This document shows positions 1-10,281 of a stretch of 64,000 nucleotides of DNA, in pieces. Position 1 is the first letter of the stretch; each line of letters opens with the position of its first letter. A program made the position numbers and the translations under genes. Under the pieces are notes generated by a model. That model was not told the origin of the DNA. It was given only the letters and a program-made list of their open reading frames with translations, and did not search any database. The stretch is from Eonycteris spelaea. Taxonomy: Eukaryota > Chordata > Mammalia > Chiroptera > Pteropodidae. The stretch covers positions 1,456,501-1,520,500 of the forward strand of contig PUFA01000203.1 in the NCBI GenBank assembly GCA_003508835.1, given 5' to 3'.

Positions 1-783
1 GCTTGGCACGGAGGGCCAAGCCCGCCCACCTCTGCCCTGGCCCCCAAGCTTTCTCCACACCCCCGTGCTTGTAGCCAGTCTCCTTGGGTTCCTCAGACAT
101 GCTTATGGCCTGGACGTGACGTACACTCTGTTCTCTCTGCCTCGTGCAGCAAACCCCGTTCCATCAAGATGCGTCTCGATGCACTAGTGCGCCCGCTCCA
201 GGAAAATCCTCATTGTTCCAGCTCGAGTCGTGTGGCATTTTTTGTACGCACCTTTGTACCTTTTTACACAGTGTCGTTGTGGGTCTGCTGGCGTCTCCCG
301 CCTGTGGGTGAGCTAGTGGGTGAGCTCCTGGGGAGCGGGAGCCGCTTCTCCCCACGTGCTTGGCCACAGCCAGGGCCCGGCAGGCAGGGGGTGCTCACGG
401 CCCGTGTGCGCGCAGGTCCCCGCTTCCTTTACTGCTAGAGCCTCGTCTCCCTCCCCTTCTGAGGTCCGTTCCCCACCACTTGTGGACAAAGGGAGGTTCG
501 GGGGGCGGGGCGGGCGGGAGCAGATGTGCTCCAGCCATTGGCTCCCTTTGCTCTGTGACCTGGACTTCCTCCTTCCTGGTGACCAGAATGGAGTCAGAAG
601 ATGTGGAGTCAGAGTAACACGTCTGTTCAGTAGAGATCGATTTGGGTTGACACGCATGTGCGTGCGTGCGTGGACGTGTGCGTGCGGGACTTTGTCTCGA
701 GCCGCTGCCACCCCAGGCCCAGCCTGGCCGCGGGCAGTGTTCCTGCAGGGAGTGTGACTCAGGCTGTGCGTCTTCACGCCCAG
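1..783. other. GON4L intron, window edge
   Basis: Intron upstream of the first recognisable exon. GC-rich, with an alternating purine-pyrimidine TGCGTG patch near 655-685. A good acceptor-like signal ends at 149, but I cannot tie the sequence after it to GON4L. Confidence 0.6.
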
Positions 784-900
784 TTTTATAAGAAGACCAA
801 GCAGCTGCCCATCCTGGGGAGGTGCTGCGATGAGATCCAGCCGCACCAGTGGAGGCCGCCTGTGGAGAGGGAGGAGCACCGGCTTCCTTTCTGGCTGAAG
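784..900 (+). CDS. GON4L: GON4L coding exon (first in window)
   Basis: Encodes 39 codons beginning FYKKTKQLP and ending PFWLK, followed by the donor GTAGGC. The acceptor CAG at 781-783 is my choice. The frame stays open further upstream, so the 5' border is less certain than the 3' border. Confidence 0.8.
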
Positions 901-3900
901 GTAGGCCCGCTGCGCGGTGGGCACGCGGTGGGCGTCAGGTCTGCTCCCCACCTCCGGCGCAGAGCCTGTGGCACGGGGAGCTCGCGCCCTCGCTCACCCC
1001 CACGCCCCCGGCACTCCACAGCCTTCTCAGCAGTGGGCAGGACGAGTGCGTCCTGCGGGGAACTCGGGGTCTGGGGAGTGCAGTCGGGCGCTGTCCCGCA
1101 GAATCATCCTTGGAAAGGTGACCTGAGAAAGGCCACCCAAATCAGAAACTCCTGTTTTCTCCATTCCCAAACTGACATGTGCTGGATCGGAGTGTCCTTG
1201 TTCCCACAGGCGAGCCTGCCATCCATCCAGGAGGAGCTGCAGCGCATGGCCAGTGGTGCCCGAGAGCCGGGACACGTGACTGGCACTGCCGAGGTCAAGC
1301 CGGACCCAGATCTAGGGAAGGGCGGCTCAGGGCCGGGGGGCGAGACCCGGTACCCGCTGCTGTTGCCGAAGGCCGTGGTGCTGAGGCTGAAGCCGGTGGC
1401 CAACTGTTTCTCCAGGAGGGGCTGGAGGCAGCCGCGCTCGTCCGCCCTGAAGCCGCTCCTGATCAGGCCCAGCCCCTCGGCACAGCCCAGCTCCAGCTCC
1501 GGGAGACCACCCGCCCGGGCCGCGCAGGCGGAGGCCCCGCCGGGCAAAACGATGGTCCGCATCCCGCCCGCGGTCCAGCCGGCTGCCGTCTTGCAGGCAG
1601 TGCCAGGTGGCCCTCCACTGGGGGTCACCGGGGGTGATAGTTTTGAGTCTCCAGCGGCTCTGCCTGCGATGCCCCCCGAGGCCAGGAGCAGCTTCCCTCT
1701 GTCCGAGCCCCAGACCCTGCTCTCTGCTCCCACGCCCAAGGTAATGCTGCCCTCGCTTGCCACTTCGAAGTTTCGAAAGCCCTACGTGAAACGGAGAGGC
1801 CCCAAGAGAAAGGGGGTCAAGGCCTCCCTCTGTCTGAAGTCTGTCCCCCTCATCAACTCTGCACCTGTCATCTTCACGGTCCCCGCTACCACTGTGAAGG
1901 TCGTGAGCCTTGGCAGTGGCTGCAACGTGATCCAGCCTGTCAACGCGACTGTGGCCCAGAGTCCCCAGACCATCCCCATCACCGCGCTCCTGGTGAGCCC
2001 CGCCCCCTTCCCCTGCCCCCTGAACCAGCCCCTGGCAGGCTCGCCCACCCCGCCGTTAGTTGTTTCTGGCAGCTCCGTGGAGCCTCCTGTGCGCCCCCCC
2101 CTGCGGACAAGGCCCCAGTGGTTTTGGACGCGGGCTGTTCTTTGGGAGAAGGGGAAAGTGCCTTTCAAGGTCTGGTACCCAAGTCGGAACCCCGGGAACT
2201 GTCTCCTCTCTGCGCTGCTGTCTGCCCCAAGAAGGAGTGCAGCCCGGGGCCCGCAGCCGCAGACAGAGTGTGCCGGGAAGACCTGTCGGGCAGTGGCGCC
2301 TACGTCTGGACAGTCGTGAAGACAGAGGGGGGCGGGCAGGTTGTGGAGCCACTGGCTCAGGGCTTCCAGCCGTCTCTGGACTCTCTTCCTGGGGATATGG
2401 AGAAAGTGGTCAAGATGGAGCCTAAGGACCCTGGGGAGGAAGTCTCCAGCGGCTCCCCGGAGCCGGCCGTTTGTGGTGGAATCAAAGAAGAACATTCCGT
2501 GGACTTGGACACTGGCTTCCCAAGCGAGGCGCCAGGCGGTGCTGCAGAGGCGAGGAAACAGATGTCACACAGGGAGGAGAGGGGTCGGCCAGCTAAAAGC
2601 CCCGCAACTTCTCAAGGGCCTCCCACAGCGGGGGACTCAGGAGACGGGAGCAGAGAGTCTCCAAAGAACGCTCCCTCCTCCACCGACCCCGATGGTGTGC
2701 TCACCAGCCCCCCAGGGAGACCCGAAGATGTGCCGAGCACTGATGGTCAGTCGGTGGGGACCACAGCTGGTCCCGAAGCCGGGGGAGAGAAGGATGGGCC
2801 AGAGGAAGAGGAAGAGGAGGACTTTGACGACCTCACCCAGGACGAGGAGGATGAGACGTCCTCAGCTTCCGAGGAGTCTGTGCTCTCGGTCCCGGAGCTG
2901 CAGGTGCGCATTGGGTGTCCTCGGACGGTCGTGGTTCAGGGACGCGGGCAGGTCATGGGCAGGCCGCCTGCTTGCCTGCTGCTCCGGAGGCAGTCCTAAA
3001 ATCATTTTTGACTTTCGAATGCATTATGGGACGCAGTTCGGGTTTGAGGTGAGAGGAGAGGGAAAAGGAGAAATTTTACGGAACATATTTGACTTAAATT
3101 CGTTTAAACGTTAAATTGAATCATCTGAGCACACTGTAAGTGCCTACAAAATAGATCGTGTGGGCTGCGGCGAAGGAAACCCGTGCTCGGGATGGAGGGG
3201 ACCCGTCGGAGCATGCCTCCCCGGGGCGCTGCTATCCGGCAGCAACCCCTATGACTCCATGGTGCGGGGAACCGGGCTCTGACAGTTGGGGGGACCCCCA
3301 GTTGGTTAGCCTCAGCTTCTCCCAATAGAGCGGGCAGGTTCGGCGAGCCCTTGCCAGCTCGTGCGCACTCTTGGGGTCTGCAGGAAACGATGGAGAAACT
3401 GACTTGGCTGGCGTCCGAGCGGCGTGTGAGCCAGGAGGGCGAGTCTGAGGAGGAGAACTCCCAGGAAGACAACTCAGAGCCCGAGGAAGAGGAGGAGGAG
3501 GAAGCGGATGGCGTGGACAGCCTGCAGAAGGAGGGCGGGGCGGCAGGCGGAGCCGTGGGGGGCCTCACTGAGAAGCCCCCCACCCCCTTCGCCTCACCCG
3601 AGGCCGTCCCGGAAGCGGAGACCAGCAGGACGCCAGCAGGTGGGTTTGCAGCGTGTCTGGGCAACAGGTCCCGGTCGGCCCTGTTGCCCAGAGGACACGT
3701 GCAGAGAGGCGAGCTTTAAAGCCAGGTGGCGTGTTCCCGGAGGAAGTCCCCTGGGTGCCCTGCAGCGCCCTTCCCCAGAGCAGAGGTTTAAGTTGGCGCC
3801 TTCGCAGGAGAGGGGCGCTGACGTGTGAGTGGGTTCTTCTCAGCTGCTAGGAGCGTGAGGCCTCTCCGAGCTGTGCACTGGCCCGTGACCACCCGCGGGC

Positions 3901-6900
3901 ACAGTGCCAACGGCTGTGCGTGCTTCATAGACACTGCTTGTTCCTCAGTGCTGCCTCCCTGGGGAGCCCAGTTTAGGGCACATGCTCTGGGCTGCTGACC
4001 CGACACACGGCCGGGCTGCGGCCAGCTCCTCCCCAGTAGCACTCTGCCTTGGCGGGCCACCTCTCGCAGGCTTTGGGCAAGGCAGGGTCACAGGGCTGGA
4101 ACAGCCTCTTTCTTTGTCCCCCATGTGCTCCGAGCAGAGGGCACCAAAGCCGCCGGGAGGGGCCGGAGCTCGCACCGCGCGCGCAGCCGGCGGGGCAGCC
4201 GGGCCCGGGCCAGCAAGGATGCGTCCAAGCTGCTGCTGCTGTATGACGAGCACATCCTGGAGCGGGACCCGCTCCGGGCGCAGAAGGACCTGGCCTTCGC
4301 GCAGGCGTACCTGACCAGGGTAGGCCCGTGCCACGCGCTTCCCCTGTCCAGTGCGGCCTGCCTGCCTGCTGGCTGCATAGGAGCTTCATGCCCCTGCCTT
4401 TGCTCTCCTGGGGCTGCCGGGGAACCCCATGGCGACGGGATTCAGCCACAGGCAGGCTCACTGCTGGTGCCCCAGCATCACTCACTGCTGGTGCCTCAGC
4501 ATCACCCAGTGTCATGGGTGGCCCGGCTTCCATTGCTGGGTAGGCCCATTAGGGCCTTTATCGACCTGGAGATGCTGGCCAGAGTGGCTCTCGGGGAAGC
4601 GGCGTGTCTCTGGAGACACGAGGCAGCCTGTCTCTGGCAGCTCCCTGGGTAGCTGTCGTTCCGCTGGCCACCTGGTTCCCTTACCCCTCCCCCCCAGCAG
4701 GGTGCAGCACGAGCAGGGACAGCCAGGGCTTTGCCTTGCCTCCTGGCTTCCCAGCAGCCCCGGCCGTCGCGGCATTTGCCCTCAGACAGCACCATGCCAG
4801 CCGGAGAGCAGGCAGCACACTGCGCACTGGCAGCGGTGCTGGCGTCGGGAGGCGGGTGCCGCGGGCTGGAGAACAGCCTCGTGGCTCGCGGGCAGGGCCG
4901 TGGTCCCCAGGACGCGGAGCGCTTCAGTCGCCCGCTGCTGGAAAAGGAGCTACCTGGGCCTTGCTCGTGGCTCTGTCCGTCCTCAGCGCTCTGGGGACCC
5001 GGTGCAGGCGTGGCCTCCAGGCCTCTGACAGCACGTCCTCCTTCCCGTGCTGGGGCATCTCTGGGCGCGGAGCGGGCACCGGTGACCGCGGTCTGTCTGC
5101 AGGTGCGAGAAGCCCTGCAGCACGTCCCTGGCAGGTACGAGGACTTCCTTCAGGTCATCCACGGGTTCGAGTCGGGTCTGCAGAGGCAGACGGCTGTGGA
5201 GCTGTACGGAAGCCTGCGGCTCCTGCTCCAGGACTGGCCGCAGCTGCTGAAGGACTTCGCTGCCTTCCTGCTGCCCGAGCAGGCTTTGGCCTGTGGATTG
5301 GTGAGTTGGCAGGCAAAGACGCTGGGATTCAGTGACGTGGGTTGAGTGTGGGTGACGAACCCCGTCCAGTACCTTGAGGGTGTCCAGTCGGTCGCCTTCT
5401 CCTAGCTCGAGGTGACAAGAACTTCGCAGCCCACACCCCGTTTTCTTTACATGTGGTGTGGGGTTTGCCTTCAGTCAGTCTCTAGCGAAGGACCTGTTAA
5501 GCCGTGTGCCCTTTGCTCTGTCACTGCTGTGCAGCAGGCGTTGTGTCTGCTGTGTGTCAGGCGAAGCCCCAGGTACAGGAGTGCAGTCATCAGGAAAGAC
5601 TACAACTCTGGCCCTCACGGAGTAGATGGTCTCGGTTTCCTCGTGAGGAGAATTAGATGATGAACAGCAAAATACGTACACTGTAAATATATGTATTATA
5701 AAAATTATAAAATGTAAACAGTAAACAACAGTACGTAATCCTGTATAATGAAATCACTGTGAGGGTTTCCAGGCAGCTACGTGGCCGTGGGCGATGACGT
5801 GTTTTGTCATGAGGATTGGATGAGGGTATGTGTGAAAGTCCTTGTAAACGTGGGACGCCACATGGATTTGAGGATCTGATGTCACAGTCCAGGAAACAGT
5901 AAACAAGTAGAGCAATGTGTGCATCTCTTGAATCTTCCATTCACGTCTTAGTTATGTGTGTCACTAGACGCCTGTGACCCAAGGATAGGTGCTCGGGTGC
6001 CAGGAAGGACCACGGAGCTGTGAGCCAGGGCCTCCTGTGCCCCACCCGTGTCCCGGGTCCTTGCCCTGGAGCCCTGAGCCCTGCTCTAGCTGTACATATG
6101 ACGCTTCTCCCTGCCATCCTTCTGCTTTGCTAGTTTGAGGAGCAGCAGGCTTTCGAGAAGAGTCGCAAGTTTCTCCGGCAGCTGGAAATTTGCTTTGCAG
6201 AAAACCCTTCGCACCACCAGAAGATCATCAGGGTGCTGCAGAGCTGTGCGGACTGCCCGCCACAGGAGGCCACCGAGGTGCCCCCTGCCCCGCATGCGTC
6301 CGCCGCTCTTGGGGCGTAGGCGCTCCCTGCCCCCCCCTCTGATCTAGTCTGCAGCCTCTGGCTTCTGGGGCGCTGTGCACTTCCTGGGGTGGGGCGGTGA
6401 CTGGTCCTCGCAGGCTCAGGGGTGCCATCAGTGCCCTGTTGGGGGGAGTTCCAGAAAGGAGGTGATGGGCCGGGAGCCCGCGGGGCAGAGTGTGCCGGCG
6501 TGGGAACGCGGCCTGCGGGGAGCGTCCTCCTGCGTAGCCGGGTGCCGGGCAGAGGGAGGTCCAGGGTTCTCAGCTCTCAGGGGTGTCCGCACAGCTCCTG
6601 CAGACCGGGGGTCCTCAAAAATAGAGGGTGCTGACTTTGAACGTGGCCTCCAGAGGCCCTGCTGACTTCGTGTGTCCCTCTGCAACTCTTCCCAGCTCAA
6701 GACTCAGATGTGGCATCTCCTCAAGGGCCACCACCACCTGCAGGACGAGTTCTCCGTCTTCTTTGACCACCTGCGCCCAGCCGCCAGCCGGATGGGTGAC
6801 TTCGAAGAGATCAATTGGACCGAGGAGAAGGAGTATGCGGTAGGGCCAGAGGCCGCGAGGGGGGGCTTGCGGTGGGGGCCTGCCCAGAGTCTGTGCCGAG

Positions 6901-9686
6901 CGGCACCGCCTTCTCCCCAGTTCGATGGCTTCGAAGAAGTGGCACTGCCTGATGTGGAAGAGGAAGAGGAAGCTCCCAAGACACCCACAGCCTCGAAGAG
7001 CAAAAGGAGAAAGGAGATTGGGGTCCAGAGTCATGATAAGGTAGACCCGGTTACGGGGGTCGCTGTGCGCCTGGGTCTGGCCTGGAGCGCTCAGGCAGCG
7101 TGTGGAGCAGGGGGTGGGGCTTGGCCGGGCGGGCTGAGCTTCCCGTCCAGGCACCAGGAGCGTGTGGCCGCTGACCAAGCCCCGGTATCTCCTAGGAGGC
7201 GGAGTGGCCAGACGGGGCCAAGGACTGTGCCTGTTCCTGCCACGAAGGCGGCCCCGACTCCAAGCTGAAGAAGAGCAAACGGAGAAGCTGCAGCCACTGC
7301 AGCAGCAAGGTGAGGAGGGGGCTGGTGCCGGGAGCCCCGCCGAGCCAGCCCCGGGGGCCGCAGGCGGGTGTCACGCACGCAGGGCGCTGGCACTCAGGGT
7401 GCGCCTCGGGCTCTGCTTGCTACAGAAAACCATGTAGATGCAGCTTTTGCAGCTGGAAAGAAATCAACCAGTTCAAATATTTCCCTCTTAGTTTTTATAA
7501 ACGAAGTAAACTTTGGCCCGGAAAACGCCATACTGTGAGCCGGCTGTCGAGCTGCACTGGCTGGCGGCGGGGACGCCGCAGCGGTCAGGGGCAGTCCCGG
7601 GACCAGGCGAGCGTCCGGCAAGGCCTCCTCCTTTGGTCGGCCCCTAAGACCGTGGAGGTCAGGACACTTGACCCAGAAGGCCATCCCTGCAGGTCTGTGA
7701 CAGCAAGTCCTACAAGAGCAAGGAGCCCCATGAGTCGGGGGGTGGCAGCCCCCACCGAGAGGCCAGCCCTCCTCCACCTGGTGCCAAGGAAGCCAGGCCG
7801 GGCAAGGACGGGATGGAGGAGGAAGCCCCAGAGGGGCGAGACGCTGCGGAGGCGCCCCCGGGCAGGCCCGGCCGCAGTGCCCGAAGGGGAGACGCGCCTG
7901 CCCCAGGTGAGCGACCCGCTGCCGCCAGCCTTGCTGCCTGTCTCTTTGCTTGGTTCTGGCTTTGACTGTCTTTGAACTTGGATTAGCAGTGATCTCTCTA
8001 GGGACAGAGCACACTCTGTCCTGATGACCCCTAGGACGTCCGCTCCTGTGTAGTGTGGCCCCGTGGCCTCGCGCCTCGTGGAAGTGGGGGCGCAGTGGAG
8101 CCAGCTGTCGCGCTCTGCGCCCCATCCGGGTCCTCAGTCTGCCGGCCGTTGGCACGCTGCATCCTGCAGACTCAGCTGCCTAGGCAGCCGCCGGCCTTTA
8201 TATCCACAGGAGGGACCTGGGCCCCAGCCACCTCGCCCTCCCACTCGGAACTCACCCCACAGCAAGGGGTGACCCCACGGTGAGCCACGTGCCCTGGCTT
8301 CCCTGTTCCACGCGGGCCTCAGAGCCTTGTTTTCCTCCTGCGCAGGGTTGGCCATGGGGAGCACTTCACTGTTCCCTCAGGAAGCGGCTCTCACGGACCA
8401 GCAGCTCCTCCCGGATGGCCCACCCTCTTCCTCACCAGAGACTCTTCGGTGTACCCCCCATGCTGGAGCTACACCAGACACCACAGCCAATCAGCCTGGG
8501 CCTAAGGCACCCTCCTGCCCGGACGTGTCCTCCAGGCTGCAGGGTGGGGGGCTGGGCCTCAGTGCGGCAGGCGAGTCAGAGGCGTCTGTGCCCATCTGGG
8601 GCACTTCAGAAACTGAGAGACAGTCTGGAGCTGTGGGTTCCCCCGCTCCCTTCCCAAGTCCTGTTCCCCTAGGGACCCGAGACTTGGGAGAAGGCAGGTG
8701 TCCGGGAAGCCAGAGTGTCACGAGGGCTGGCGGTCTAAGGGCAGGGCCGGGGTGCAGAGCTCGGGCGAGAAGGCCATTGCCCACGAATCCTCTCTGTCAG
8801 GAAGTGACACTACAGAGACTTTTCCCAGAGCCCCTCGGGGGGTTCTGGTTAAAGACAGTGGACTGCAGGGCAGGGGTGCAGAGGGTGAGCAGCCGCCCAA
8901 GGCCGCCGAAGTCACAGTATGTGCCAACAACAGCAAGGTCAGCTCCACTGGAGAGAAGGTGGTGCTGTGGACAAGGTGGGTAGGGGTGGGGGCGGGTAGG
9001 GGACACCTGTCACCAGTCTGGGACTCATCGCAGCACGTGGCTTACAGGGAGGCCGACCGCGTGATTCTGACCGTGTGCCAGGAGCAAGGGGCCCAGCCAC
9101 AGACCTTCCGCGTCATCTCCCAGCAGCTGGGAAACAAGACGCCGGCTGAGGTAAGTGGGGGCGGGTCTGCCAAATCTCAGACTTGGGGTGCCACGGACAA
9201 GGTGCAGCAGCCCACCAAGAAGGCAGGGTGCCCCCAAGGAAGGGCCTGACTGGCCAGGTGGGTGAGGCAGCCCGGGAAGCGGGCGCTGGGCTCCGGGTGG
9301 AACAGAGGCCCCCCGATCCCTGGCTGGCTTTGCTGCTAGGAGCGTGGCTGGGGCCACGACATTGGCCCCAGCCCGTGGTTCCCACGTGTCAGGGCTGTGG
9401 CCCTCACAGCCTCCCTGGGAGCGACAAGCTCACTCAGACCGGCGTGTGCTTGGCGTGCAGCGCCCCTCGCTTGGCGTGTGCTCGGCGCGCAGTGCCACTC
9501 GCTCGGGGACAGGGGCACAGCCCTCCTCTGCCCTAGGTGTCACACCGTTTCCGAGAGCTCATGCAGCTCTTCCACACCGCCTGCGAGGCCAGCTCTGAGG
9601 ACGAGGACGATGCGGCCAGCACCAGCAACGCAGACCAGCTCTCCGACCGCGGGGACCTGCTGTCTGAGGAGGAGCTGGACGAGTGA
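784..9686 (+). CDS. GON4L: GON4L, C-terminal 60 percent (13 coding exons, 5' part outside window)
   Basis: GON4L is a nuclear transcriptional regulator reported to bind YY1, SIN3A and HDAC1. Thirteen exons with GT-AG borders join in phase to give about 1355 residues, against about 2240 for the whole human protein. They run: basic and proline-rich region (residues 1-600 of this part), acidic E-rich stretch (about 590-690), two PAH-like helical segments (about 750-912), a Cys/His cluster (about 955-995), a variable linker, and a SANT/Myb-like domain (about 1273-1325) ending in SEEELDE and TGA at 9684-9686. Identity rests on recalled human GON4L sequence matching exon by exon. YY1AP1, the primate paralogue, shares these exons, but the non-primate context favours GON4L. 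Two exons contain apparent one-base deletions (2094-2101 and 8697-8698). The gene converges on MSTO1. Confidence 0.93.
901..1209 (+). other. GON4L intron with fully open frame
   Basis: This 309-base intron (103 x 3) has canonical borders yet no stop codon in the frame that joins the exons on either side. Retention would insert 103 residues without changing frame. Confidence 0.8.
1210..2903 (+). CDS. GON4L: GON4L large exon
   Basis: The acceptor TTCCCACAG ends at 1209 and the donor GTGCGC begins at 2904. The exon encodes [10 protein letters not shown], then a proline- and basic-rich region, and closes with the acidic tract [12 protein letters not shown] and VPELQ. The length is 1694, one short of a multiple of three although both borders are phase 0. 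Frame is lost at a run of eight C (2094-2101): the upstream frame stops at 2319, while the family-like sequence continues in another frame from about 2100. One extra C would restore 565 codons. Confidence 0.92.
3384..3639 (+). CDS. GON4L: GON4L exon, acidic region
   Basis: Starts [14 protein letters not shown] after CTGCAG and ends ETSRTPA in phase 1 before GTGGGT. It is rich in Glu, with the run EEEEEEE in the middle. Confidence 0.93.
4138..4319 (+). CDS. GON4L: GON4L exon, basic then helical
   Basis: Acceptor GAGCAG ends at 4137; donor GTAGGC follows 4319. Encodes a basic [15 protein letters not shown] segment, then [16 protein letters not shown] and FAQAYLTR, which lead into the first PAH-like repeat. 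Confidence 0.92.
4458..4505 (+). repeat. 24-base tandem duplication in GON4L intron
   Basis: Two consecutive 24-base copies starting TCACTGCTGGTGC (4458-4481 and 4482-4505) differ at one position. The rest of the intron 4320-5102 shows nothing else that I recognise. Confidence 0.85.
5103..5300 (+). CDS. GON4L: GON4L exon, PAH-like segment 1
   Basis: Encodes 66 codons, [16 protein letters not shown] to EQALACGL. The spacing of hydrophobic residues resembles the paired amphipathic helix fold of SIN3 proteins, the feature thought to support co-repressor contacts. The donor is GTGAGT. Confidence 0.93.
5301..6133. other. GON4L intron, AT-rich patch
   Basis: An 833-base intron. Bases 5650-5760 are markedly AT-richer than the GC-rich surroundings and look like decayed interspersed repeat, but I cannot name the family. 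Confidence 0.4.
6134..6277 (+). CDS. GON4L: GON4L exon, end of PAH-like segment 1
   Basis: Encodes 48 codons, [18 protein letters not shown] to PPQEATE. The acceptor TTTGCTAG ends at 6133; the donor is GTGCCC. Both borders are phase 0. Confidence 0.92.
6696..6839 (+). CDS. GON4L: GON4L exon, PAH-like segment 2
   Basis: Encodes 48 codons, [19 protein letters not shown] to WTEEKEYA. Contains the PAH-like core [19 protein letters not shown]. Donor GTAGGG follows 6839. Confidence 0.93.
6921..7040 (+). CDS. GON4L: GON4L exon, acidic-basic linker
   Basis: Encodes 40 codons, [17 protein letters not shown] then the basic [11 protein letters not shown]. The intron before it is only 81 bases and carries a good pyrimidine tract. 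Confidence 0.92.
7196..7309 (+). CDS. GON4L: GON4L exon with Cys/His cluster
   Basis: Encodes 38 codons from [10 protein letters not shown] to CSHCSSK. It contains CACSCH and CSHC, and the next exon opens with another cysteine (VCDSK). The spacing could hold a metal; that is inference. Confidence 0.92.
7693..7906 (+). CDS. GON4L: GON4L exon, polar linker
   Basis: Begins [13 protein letters not shown] and ends GDAPAP in phase 1 before GTGAGC. Low-complexity, rich in Pro, Glu, Gly and Arg. Confidence 0.9.
8346..8975 (+). CDS. GON4L: GON4L exon, variable linker (apparent frameshift)
   Basis: Starts [13 protein letters not shown] after TGCGCAG and ends GEKVVLWT in phase 2 before GTGGGT. The family-like frame switches between TRDLGEG and VSGKPE near 8691-8700. 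A third G in the GG at 8697-8698 would restore a length that fits both border phases. The second half, from VSGKP to [10 protein letters not shown], is the better conserved part. Confidence 0.88.
9048..9150 (+). CDS. GON4L: GON4L exon, first half of SANT-like domain
   Basis: Encodes [16 protein letters not shown] to LGNKTPAE before the consensus donor GTAAGT. Pattern of a Myb/SANT helix-turn-helix that reads chromatin or protein partners. Confidence 0.94.
9441..9504 (+). repeat. 32-base tandem duplication before last GON4L exon
   Basis: Two adjacent 32-base copies beginning GGCGTGTGCT (9441-9472 and 9473-9504) with several CpG-type differences. They lie 32 bases upstream of the last acceptor. 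Confidence 0.85.
9537..9686 (+). CDS. GON4L: GON4L last coding exon
   Basis: Encodes [18 protein letters not shown], then a Ser/Asp/Glu tail ending LLSEEELDE and TGA. The acceptor CCCTAG ends at 9536, shortly after a tandem 32-base duplication at 9441-9504. Confidence 0.95.
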   Translation: MSHRFRELMQLFHTACEASSEDEDDAASTSNADQLSDRGDLLSEEELDE

Positions 9687-10031
9687 GGCTCAGGGCGTGT
9701 GGGTGTCGTCCGCCCTGAGTCAGACCCCGCGGGCAGCCTGAAGATGGCCGGGGCGTGGCCGCTGCGTGTGCACGCTCCAGCTCAGTGTGCAGGGCTGCAG
9801 CAGCCGGGCTGGGGACCAGGACAAAGGCAGGCGCTACTCGGGGTCTGTTTAGAAGACCTTGGAGTCTGCTTTGTGAATCGTGCTGAGGGGGCATGGGGGA
9901 GACGGGCTTGGCGCCGTGGCCACCCTGCCCCGTTGGCCCGACGGCGCACATTCATTTCCTGTGATCTAAGCCGTTTGTGAACACAGCGCGTGCGCACACA
10001 GCCCCCACACAGAGCTCCCACACCAGCACTT

Positions 10032-10037
10032 TTTATT
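10032..10037 (-). promoter_or_regulatory. MSTO1 polyadenylation signal
   Basis: TTTATT on the plus strand reads AATAAA on the minus strand, about 30 bases after the MSTO1 stop. This implies a very short 3' UTR. Confidence 0.75.
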
Positions 10038-10066
10038 GTCAACGCGCTCCCTCTGTTCCTGGGACC

Positions 10067-10281
10067 TCAGGCCTCGAGGCTGTCCCCAGCACGGTAGCAC
10101 TGGGCCAGGCCGTGGAGCTCCTGCAGCAGCTCCTGGAAGTCGTCCCGCTCCACCCCGGCGTCCATGAAGCTGGCCCAGCGCCGCAGGTCCAGTGTGCTCA
10201 GCTCCTGGGCCAAGCCCCCAAGCGTCCGGTTCCAGGAGGATGACGAGCAGAGGGCGCCGAGCACTGGGATGCTGTCCACCG
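10067..10281 (-). CDS. MSTO1: MSTO1 exon 14 (last)
   Basis: Encodes [18 protein letters not shown] to [11 protein letters not shown] and TGA at 10069-10067. Acceptor CCCCTCAG. Confidence 0.95.

Noticed and set aside
149..440. Possible extra GON4L exon after an acceptor-like CTCGTGCAG
   Set aside because: The acceptor is good but the translation matches nothing I recall of GON4L and no convincing donor follows. It could still be a minor exon.
655..690. TGCGTGCG-rich patch as Z-DNA element
   Set aside because: Short and imperfect alternating run in a GC-rich intron; no supporting context.
313..951. 212-codon minus-strand frame at the left edge
   Set aside because: Low-complexity product, no splice context, overlaps a GON4L exon antisense.
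784..9686. First gene as YY1AP1 rather than GON4L
   Set aside because: The paralogues share these exons, but YY1AP1 is a primate duplicate and the window has no primate repeats. The 5' exons that would settle it are outside.
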